Origin: Streptomyces roseicoloratus
Lineage (GTDB): Bacteria > Actinomycetota > Actinomycetes > Streptomycetales > Streptomycetaceae
Length of the DNA: 35,663 nt
Assembly (NCBI RefSeq): GCF_004117935.1
Contig: NZ_SDOY01000070.1
Coordinates: forward strand, 1 to 35,663
Reading direction: 5' to 3'
The notes beneath the pieces were generated by a model, which worked only from the letters and a program-made list of their open reading frames with translations, was not told the DNA's origin and searched no databases. The position numbers were made by a program, and so were the translations under genes. The stretch's first letter is position 1. Every line of letters begins with the position of its first letter. Shown here one piece after another: positions 30,487 through 35,663 of this stretch.

Positions 30487-31428
30487 GTGGACGACCGGAT
30501 CGACCGGATCCGCACCAAGCTCGCCGCGCTGCCGACCTCGCACGAGGCGACCCTCGACCCGCCCCTCCCCGAGGAACGGGTCGCACGATTCGAGGACGCG
30601 CACGGCGTCCGCCTGCCGGAGGAGTTCCGGCGGTTCCTCACCCGCGTCGGGAGCGGCGGATACGGCCCCGACCACGGGCTGCTGCCCCTCCACCGGTGGC
30701 AGGCCTCCGCCGGCGACGTCTGCGCCGGACGGCTCTCCGCCCCGTTCCCGGTCGTTCCCGACCTGGACGTTCCCGAAGGGCCGGAACCGAACGAGGAGCT
30801 CGTCGGGGCCTTCCCCGGCACGATCACCGTGGTCCACCGCGGGTGCAGCGACTACACCCTGCTCGTCGTCACGGGACCCGGCCGCGGCCGTCTGGTCGAG
30901 GTCAACGCCGAGGGCTTCTTCTCCCCGCGGTTCCACAGCGACCCCGATTTCCTCGCCTGGTACGAGCGGTGGCTGGACTTCGTCCTCACCGGACACCGGA
31001 GCCTGAACCGGTTCGCCGACCAGATGGCGGGCGGCGAGGAGGAGCTGGTGGCCACGCTCCTCGGTGACGCGCTGCCCGCCCGGCGTCGGGCGGCGGCGTA
31101 CACGTTCCTCACGCACCCGCGGCCCGGCCCCGCGCTGCCGGCCACCCTGCTCCGGGCCTACGAGAGGGAACCGCACCCTGCCGTCAGGGAAGGGATCCTT
31201 CGCGCCATGGCCGCTCAGGGAGAACGCGGCCGCGCGCTGCTGGCGGCCGCCCTCGCGGACGAGGTCGCCAAGGTGCGGTCACTCGCCGCCGTCCTCATGA
31301 CGGTGTCCGTGGCCGAGGGCCGGTGGCCCAGCGCGTCCGGGCGTCGGGCGCTCGCCGAACGGCTCGCGGTCGAGGAGGACCCCTCGGTGCACGAGACCAT
31401 CCGGCGGATGCTCGACCGGGCACCCTAG
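30487..31428 (+). CDS. SMI1/KNR4-family protein with C-terminal HEAT-like helical region
   Basis: A 313-residue cytoplasmic protein. Residues about 20-165 match the SMI1/KNR4 (SUKH) fold: ERVARFEDAHGVRLPEEFRRFLTRVGSGGYGPDHGLLPL and later FLAWYERWLDFVL. From about 185 on it is made of helical pairs (ATLLGDALPARRRAAAYTFL, AVREGILRAMAAQGERGRALL, EVAKVRSLAAVLMTVSV) like HEAT/ARM repeats. SUKH proteins are often immunity or housekeeping proteins that bind partners. No toxin gene is seen beside it. GTG at 30487 starts just where homology begins, with a weak GAGAAG upstream. A TATCCT element at 30441-30446 may be the -10. It is divergent from lanA, and a role in that cluster is not evident. Confidence 0.75.
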   Translation: MDDRIDRIRTKLAALPTSHEATLDPPLPEERVARFEDAHGVRLPEEFRRFLTRVGSGGYGPDHGLLPLHRWQASAGDVCAGRLSAPFPVVPDLDVPEGPEPNEELVGAFPGTITVVHRGCSDYTLLVVTGPGRGRLVEVNAEGFFSPRFHSDPDFLAWYERWLDFVLTGHRSLNRFADQMAGGEEELVATLLGDALPARRRAAAYTFLTHPRPGPALPATLLRAYEREPHPAVREGILRAMAAQGERGRALLAAALADEVAKVRSLAAVLMTVSVAEGRWPSASGRRALAERLAVEEDPSVHETIRRMLDRAP

Positions 31429-31553
31429 GCGTGCTGTCCGGAGAGGGGGGCGACGCGGGTCCGGAAGAAGCGCTCAGGCCCTCACTTTCGGACCTCGGCC
31501 CTCGCTCACGCGGGAAGGCGGCGGCGATGTCCGGATCTGCGGGTCGCATGACA

Positions 31554-31583
31554 TTGCCGCCATCCGGGGCCGGTTCGTAGCGT
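31554..31583 (+). promoter_or_regulatory. Candidate promoter of the isochorismatase-family gene
   Basis: TTGCCG (31554-31559), 18 nt, TAGCGT (31578-31583), about 88 bp in front of the ATG. Both boxes are imperfect. The surrounding 243-bp gap (31429-31671) shows no other gene. Confidence 0.35.
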
Positions 31584-31671
31584 GGACGCACGGCCGCCGG
31601 GCCACCGCGCGACGCGGACGCGGCCGGTTTCCCGGCCGTTTCTCCGACCCACGCCCCGAGAAGGGACACCC

Positions 31672-32274
31672 ATGTCCGTCAGCATGCCGTCGACCAGCCT
31701 GCGCGAGCTCAGCGGCTTCGACCAGACCCCGGCCTCGCTCGCCGCCTCGACGCTGATCCTCGTCGACTACCAGAACACCTACACCCGGGGCGTGCTCGAG
31801 CTGACCGGCTGGGAGGCGGCGCTCGACGCCGCCGCCGAGCTGCTCGCCAGGGCCCGGGCCGCCGGCGCCGAGGTCGTCCACGTCGTCAACGACGGCGGCG
31901 CGGGCACGCCGTACGACATCCGTGCCGAGATCGGGCGGATCCATCCCCGGGTGGCGCCGGCCGAGGGCGAGCGGGTCGTGGTGAAGACCGCGCCGGACGC
32001 GTTCGCCGGCACCGTTCTCGGTGAGGTGGTCGACGCCGCGGGCCACAAGGACGTGGTCGTCGCCGGGTTCATGACGCACATGTGCGTGGCGTTCACCTCG
32101 GCCGGCGCGTTCCTGCGCGGCAACCGCCCCACGGTCGTGGCGGACGCGTGCGCCACGCGCCCGCTGGCCACGCCGGGCGGGGAGGTCTCCGCCGAGCAGC
32201 TGCACCTCGGCGCGCTCGCGACGATCGGCGACGTGTACGGGGTCGTCGTGCCCGACGCCTCGGCGCTCGGCTGA
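31672..32274 (+). CDS. Isochorismatase-family cysteine hydrolase
   Basis: A 200-residue protein of the isochorismatase-like fold with the full catalytic triad: Asp in LILVDYQNTY, Lys in VVVKTAPDAF and Cys in GFMTHMCVAFTS, the latter preceded by the family's cis-peptide turn. Members hydrolyse isochorismate, nicotinamide, N-carbamoyl compounds or ureido groups. The subgroup cannot be named from these motifs, and there is no siderophore or NAD gene nearby. ATG at 31672 has GAAGGG upstream. It converges with the LexA-like gene with 27 bp between stops. Confidence 0.88.
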   Translation: MSVSMPSTSLRELSGFDQTPASLAASTLILVDYQNTYTRGVLELTGWEAALDAAAELLARARAAGAEVVHVVNDGGAGTPYDIRAEIGRIHPRVAPAEGERVVVKTAPDAFAGTVLGEVVDAAGHKDVVVAGFMTHMCVAFTSAGAFLRGNRPTVVADACATRPLATPGGEVSAEQLHLGALATIGDVYGVVVPDASALG

Positions 32275-32301
32275 GCAGGCGCGACGCAGGGCGGAGGCGG
32301 G

Positions 32302-32997
32302 TCAGAGACGGCGCAGGACGGACACGACCTTGCCGAGGACGACCGCGTCGTCGCCCGGGATCGGCTCGTAGCGGGGGTTGGCCGGGTTGAGCCACACGTG
32401 CGGGCCGTCGTGGGCGAGTCGCTTGACGGTGGCCTCGCCGTCCAGCATGGCGGCGACGATGTCGCCGTCGTCGGCGGTGTCCTGCGCGCGCACGACGACC
32501 ACGTCGCCGTCCTCGATGTGGGCGTCGCGCATGGAGTCGCCGACGACGGTCACGGCGAAGAGCCGGCCCGCGCCGACGACCTGGGCGGGCAGCACGAGGG
32601 TGTCCTCGACCATCTCCTCCGCCGTGATGGGCACACCGGCCGCGATGCGGCCGACCAGCGGCACGGTCACCGCGTGGCGCTCGCCCTCCCGCTCCAGCCG
32701 GCTCTCGCGGCCGTCGCCGGACGCGTCGGCGTCCGGCCGGGTGTCGGCGAGCACGTAGGCGCGCGGGCGGTGCGGGTCCTGGCGCAGGAAGCCCTTCTTC
32801 TCCAGGGCGCGGATCTGGTGGGAGACGCTGGACGTGCTGAGCAGACCGGCACCCGCGGCGATCTCGCGCATGGAGGGCGGGAAGCCGTGCCGCCGGGTGT
32901 GGGTGCGGATGATGTCGAGGATCTGCTGCTGGCGCTGGGTCAGCCCGTCGTGGTTGATCCGGGTGCCCGGCGGCCGGCCGGCACGGTTTCTGCCCAT
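32302..32997 (-). CDS. lexA: LexA-family repressor/self-cleaving protease
   Basis: A 231-residue LexA. The N-terminal winged helix has PPSMREIAAGAGLLSTSSVSH and LEKKGFLRQDPHRPRAY. The cleavage site is Ala120-Gly121 in VGRIAAGVPITA. Catalytic Ser155 (VVGDSMRDA) and Lys192 (GEATVKRLA) are present, so it should self-cleave when stimulated by RecA filaments. ATG at 32997 has GGAGG at spacing 6. I find no palindromic actinobacterial SOS box (CGAAC-N4-GTTCG type) in the 147 bp upstream; there is only a direct GAAC-AC-GAAC pair. A -10-like TAGTGT lies on the minus strand near 33070-33075. The main Streptomyces LexA as I recall it carries a longer N-terminal extension, so this may be a second, specialised LexA; a genome-wide look is needed to decide. 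Confidence 0.88.
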   Translation of the reverse strand: MGRNRAGRPPGTRINHDGLTQRQQQILDIIRTHTRRHGFPPSMREIAAGAGLLSTSSVSHQIRALEKKGFLRQDPHRPRAYVLADTRPDADASGDGRESRLEREGERHAVTVPLVGRIAAGVPITAEEMVEDTLVLPAQVVGAGRLFAVTVVGDSMRDAHIEDGDVVVVRAQDTADDGDIVAAMLDGEATVKRLAHDGPHVWLNPANPRYEPIPGDDAVVLGKVVSVLRRL

Positions 32998-33144
32998 GGT
33001 CGGCCTCCGTTCTTCCGTTTCCGCGTCTTCTGCGTCGGTTCGTGTTCTGTCATGCCATGTCGCCGATGAGGGCACACTAACCCGGCCCGCTGACATCGCA
33101 GCAGGTCGGGTGGGGCGGAAGCGGAGGCCGGAGGGCGCGCCGCG

Positions 33145-33765
33145 TCACTCGAAGCGGGCCGGGTCGCCGGCTCCGCGCCGTACGATCTCGGCCTCGCCGT
33201 TGGAGAAGTCGACGACGGTCGTCGGCTCGGTGCCGCAGTCGCCGGAGTCCAGGACGGCGTCGAGGAGGTGGTCCAGCCGGTCCTTGATCTCCCAGCCCTG
33301 GGTCATCGGCTCCTCCTCGTCCGGCATGAGCAGGGTGCTGGACACCAGGGGCTCGCCGAGTTCGGCGAGCAGGGCCCGGGTGACGGCGTGGTCGGGGATG
33401 CGGACGCCGACGGTCTTCTTCTTGGGGTGCATCAGGCGGCGCGGGACCTCGCGGGTCGCGGGCAGGATGAAGGTGTAGCTGCCCGGTGTGGCGGCCTTGA
33501 CCGCGCGGAAGACGTTGTTGTCGACGTGGACGAACTGCCCGAGCTGGGCGAAGTTCTCGCAGACCAGGGTGAAGTGGTGCCGGTCGTCGAGGCGCCGGAT
33601 GGACCGGATCCGCTCGAGGCCCTCGTGGTTGCCGATCCGGCAGCCCAGCGCGAAGCAGGAGTCGGTGGGGTACGCGATGAGGGCTCCGGTCCGGAGGCTG
33701 TCGACCACGGTGCCGATGGTGCGCGGCTGCGGGGACTCCGGGTGGACGTCGAAGTACTTGGCCAT
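33145..33765 (-). CDS. YciO/YrdC/Sua5-family protein
   Basis: A 206-residue protein with the YrdC fold: TVVDSLRTGALIAYPTDSCF, then RIRSIRRLDDRHHFTLVCEN, LPATREVPRRLMHPKKKTVG and VRIPDHAVTRALL. The family includes threonylcarbamoyl-AMP synthases for tRNA t6A. The YciO branch, which this resembles (MHPKKKTVGVRIPDH), has a less certain role. ATG at 33765 has only GGAAA directly before it. A TAGGGT box ends 6 nt upstream of the ATG, so the message may be leaderless. Its stop is 147 bp before the LexA-like gene on the same strand; separate transcription is possible. Confidence 0.85.
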   Translation of the reverse strand: MAKYFDVHPESPQPRTIGTVVDSLRTGALIAYPTDSCFALGCRIGNHEGLERIRSIRRLDDRHHFTLVCENFAQLGQFVHVDNNVFRAVKAATPGSYTFILPATREVPRRLMHPKKKTVGVRIPDHAVTRALLAELGEPLVSSTLLMPDEEEPMTQGWEIKDRLDHLLDAVLDSGDCGTEPTTVVDFSNGEAEIVRRGAGDPARFE

Positions 33766-33846
33766 TTTCCGACCCTACGGGATGCCCGGCGGGATCGTTC
33801 GCTCCCCGGGTCCGCGCCCCTCGGGGCGGTGACCGCCGCCTGGCCG

Positions 33847-33876
33847 TTGACAGCGTCGCCCCGGGCTTCCGATACT
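33847..33876 (+). promoter_or_regulatory. Promoter of the ThDP-enzyme gene
   Basis: A consensus -35 TTGACA (33847-33852), 18 nt, then GATACT (33871-33876). Transcription should start near 33883, inside the inverted repeat at 33873-33896, and give a leader of about 60 nt. Confidence 0.65.
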
Positions 33877-33896
33877 GACTGATGAGTCAGTCAGTA
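33873..33896. promoter_or_regulatory. Perfect 10-bp inverted-repeat operator over the ThDP-enzyme transcription start
   Basis: TACTGACTGA (33873-33882), TGAG, TCAGTCAGTA (33887-33896). The arms are perfectly complementary and internally repeated (ACTG/CAGT). Position over the -10 and +1 is that of a repressor site, and the form suits a TetR-family dimer. The cognate regulator is not obvious in the window. It may be the truncated gene at the right edge or lie beyond. Confidence 0.8.
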
Positions 33897-33943
33897 GGAG
33901 GGGTCGCCCGACCGTCCCGCCGTCACACCTGCCAGGAGCCACC

Positions 33944-35632
33944 GTGTCCGACCTCCCGACCGACCCGGTCCCGCGTGGCGACCGACGCCTCGCCGGCGGC
34001 GGGGATCTTGCGGACACCGGGTCGCTCACCGGTGGCGAGGCCGTCGTCCGCGCGCTGGCCGCGCACGGCGTGACGGACGCGTTCGGCATCCCCGGCGCCC
34101 ACGACCTGGAGATCCTCCCGCACCTCGGACCGTACGGCATCCGGCACGTGACGAGCCGTCACGGGCAGGGCTCGGGCTATGCGGCGGACGCCTACGCCCG
34201 GGTGTCGGGGCGGCCGGGCGTCGCGATCACCACCACGGGGCCCGCGCTCCTGAACATCGCGGCGGCGGTGGGCCAGGCGTACTCCGACAGCGTGCCGCTG
34301 CTCGTGGTGTCGCCCGGCATGCCGCTGCGGCACCCACGGCAGTCGACCGGTCTGCTGCCCGGGATGCGGAGCCGGACCGACGCCCTGCGGGCCGTGGCCG
34401 CGGTCGGTCACCGGGTGTCGTCCGTGGACGAGATCGGTGCGGCGGTGGCCCGGGCCTTCACGCTGTTCCGTACGCGCCGGCCCCGGCCCGTCCACATCGA
34501 GGTGCCACTGGACCTGCTGGAGGCCGTCGAACCCGCCGGTCCCGTCCGTACCGCGCCGCCCGCCGGGCACGCCCTGCCCCACCCGGCCGCGCTGGCAGCG
34601 GCGGCGGACGCGCTGTCCGCCGCCCGGCGGCCGGCGCTCGTTCTGGGCGGCGGTGCGCGGGCGGCCTCGGCCGAGTGCCGGGCGCTCGCCGCGCTGCTCG
34701 GCGCGCCGGTCGTCACCACCGCCAACGGCAAGGGCGTGGTGGACGAGCGGCATCCGCTCTCGCTGGGCGTGTCCCTGCACAGCCCGGCCGTGCAGAAGTG
34801 GCTGGCGGACCGGGACGTGGTGCTCGCCGTCGGCACGGAGCTGGCCGAGTCCGACGTCTGGGGTCCGCTGCCGGCGCTCACCGGAAGCCTGATCCGGGTC
34901 GACCTCGACCCCGCCCAGATGTACGCGGGGCTCCCCGCGGACGTCCCGCTGGTCGGAGACGCGGCGCCGGTGCTCCGTGCGCTGCTCGACGCCTGTCGCG
35001 AGCGGGAGCGTGACACCGCGGGCTGCGACGACGAGGCCGACGTGGGCGCGCTCGTCACCGATCTGCGCACCACGCGCGACGACGAGACCCGTACGCGCGA
35101 CGCGCGCTGGCGGCCGTATCTGCGGGCGATGCGCCGGGTGCTCGCCGAGGACGCCGTCATCACCTCCGACGGCGCCCGGTGCGGCTCCTACGGGGCGCTG
35201 CCGCACCTGCCGGTCGGGCCCGAGGGGCGTTTTCTGCACCCGACCGGGTTCGGCACGCTCGGCTACGCGCTGCCCGCCGCCATCGGCGCCAAGACCGCCT
35301 GCCCCGGCCGCCAGGTCGTGGCCCTGAGCGGGGACAGCGGACTGCAGTTCTCCGTGCAGGAGCTCGCCACCGCCGCGCAGTCGGGTCTGCCGCTGCCGGT
35401 CGTGGTCTTCGACAACGGCGGCTACGGCGGGATCCGCGAGGAGACGGCGGCACGCGGGGACGAGCCCGTGGCCGTCGGCCTGCCGTCCGTGGACCTGCCG
35501 GCGCTCGCCCGGGCGTACGGCGGGCAGGGCACCGTCGCACGCTCGCCGGAGGAGCTCGCCGCCGCCCTGTCCACGGCCCTGACCACCCCCGGCCCCAGCA
35601 TCGTCACCGTTCCCCAGGAGTCCGCCCGATGA
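33944..35632 (+). CDS. Thiamine-diphosphate-dependent enzyme (acetolactate synthase/2-oxoacid decarboxylase family) lacking the catalytic Glu
   Basis: A 562-residue ThDP enzyme with the normal three domains: an N-terminal pyrimidine domain (GEAVVRALAAHGVTDAFGIPG), a middle domain (AARRPALVLGGGARAA, TTANGKGVVDERHPLSLG), and a C-terminal pyrophosphate domain with GDSGLQFSVQEL to DNGGYGGI (the GDx...N metal site, about 463-492). Where the family has a His-Glu pair that activates the cofactor, this protein has His73-Gly74 (SRHGQGSGYAADAYAR), codon GGG instead of GAG. Overall it resembles the branch with 5-guanidino-2-oxopentanoate decarboxylase and acetolactate-synthase-like proteins; substrate unknown. 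GTG at 33944 follows AGGAG. The stop overlaps the next gene by ATGA. A strong promoter and inverted-repeat operator precede it. Confidence 0.83.
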   Translation: MSDLPTDPVPRGDRRLAGGGDLADTGSLTGGEAVVRALAAHGVTDAFGIPGAHDLEILPHLGPYGIRHVTSRHGQGSGYAADAYARVSGRPGVAITTTGPALLNIAAAVGQAYSDSVPLLVVSPGMPLRHPRQSTGLLPGMRSRTDALRAVAAVGHRVSSVDEIGAAVARAFTLFRTRRPRPVHIEVPLDLLEAVEPAGPVRTAPPAGHALPHPAALAAAADALSAARRPALVLGGGARAASAECRALAALLGAPVVTTANGKGVVDERHPLSLGVSLHSPAVQKWLADRDVVLAVGTELAESDVWGPLPALTGSLIRVDLDPAQMYAGLPADVPLVGDAAPVLRALLDACRERERDTAGCDDEADVGALVTDLRTTRDDETRTRDARWRPYLRAMRRVLAEDAVITSDGARCGSYGALPHLPVGPEGRFLHPTGFGTLGYALPAAIGAKTACPGRQVVALSGDSGLQFSVQELATAAQSGLPLPVVVFDNGGYGGIREETAARGDEPVAVGLPSVDLPALARAYGGQGTVARSPEELAAALSTALTTPGPSIVTVPQESAR

Positions 35633-35663
35633 CGCCCGCCGCCCAGGCCCCCGCCCCGGCCCC
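35629..35663 (+). CDS. Start of the next gene (cut by the window edge)
   Basis: ATG at 35629 overlaps the stop of the ThDP-enzyme gene (ATGA, 35629-35632). Only eleven complete codons are visible (MTPAAQAPAPA), too few to identify a family. The overlap suggests the same operon; its product may share the pathway or be the regulator of the upstream operator. Confidence 0.5.
   Translation, partial: MTPAAQAPAPA

Noticed and set aside
31526..31553. ATGTC ... GACAT inverted repeat before the isochorismatase-family gene
   Set aside because: Arms are only 5 bp with a 19-nt spacer, and the sequence differs from the GTGACAT sites. Too weak to call.
33050..33062. GTTCGTGTTC as an SOS box before the LexA-like gene
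   Set aside because: It is a direct repeat, not the CGAAC-N4-GTTCG palindrome that actinobacterial LexA binds.

Overview
The window reads as a chromosomal stretch of a Streptomyces-like actinomycete. It has very high G+C, strong G/C bias at third codon positions, many GTG/TTG starts, many 4-bp GTGA/ATGA gene overlaps, and typical actinomycete families (a LAL regulator, a class III lanthipeptide synthetase, secreted hydrolases, an F420/PPOX-type oxidoreductase). Because of the base composition, long open frames occur on the wrong strand. I called genes from family motifs, Shine-Dalgarno (SD) sites and overlaps, not from ORF length.

Layout. 1-2.9 kb: a truncated GNAT acetyltransferase (-), then a membrane diacylglycerol-kinase-like protein overlapping a PAP2 phosphatase, and a PPOX-fold protein. 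2.97-10.83 kb (all -): a hydroxyproline catabolic cluster. It holds a three-part FAD/FAD/2Fe-2S D-hydroxyproline dehydrogenase (10827 to 7808), a DapA-family deaminase, two proline-racemase-superfamily enzymes, an ornithine-cyclodeaminase-family reductase and a FadR/GntR regulator. The same 7-bp core, GTGACAT, lies in front of the three transcriptional segments and is the likely operator. 10.9-13.3 kb: a secreted M9 collagenase (-), divergent from a TetR regulator. 14.4-16.5 kb: a secreted metal-dependent hydrolase with a C-terminal discoidin-like domain. Collagenase followed by catabolism of 3- and 4-hydroxyproline suggests a collagen-utilisation locus.

16.5-19.8 kb (-): a secreted beta-propeller and a secreted GH5 glycosidase in one operon behind a perfect palindromic operator. 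20.1-25.4 kb (+): a NarL-type sensor kinase/response regulator pair and a large LuxR (LAL) regulator. 25.4-30.3 kb (-): a compact class III lanthipeptide cluster, made of a 37-residue precursor gene, a hairpin and minisatellite, a LanKC synthetase, and one ABC half-transporter. 30.5-35.7 kb: an SMI1/KNR4-HEAT-like protein, an isochorismatase-family hydrolase, a LexA-like repressor without a visible SOS box, a YciO/Sua5 protein, and a ThDP enzyme behind a strong promoter and a perfect 10-bp inverted-repeat operator. That enzyme has Gly in place of the usual catalytic Glu.

The points most worth a second look are the short lanthipeptide precursor with its attenuator-like intergenic structure, the collagenase plus dual hydroxyproline pathway with shared operators, and the ThDP enzyme lacking its Glu.
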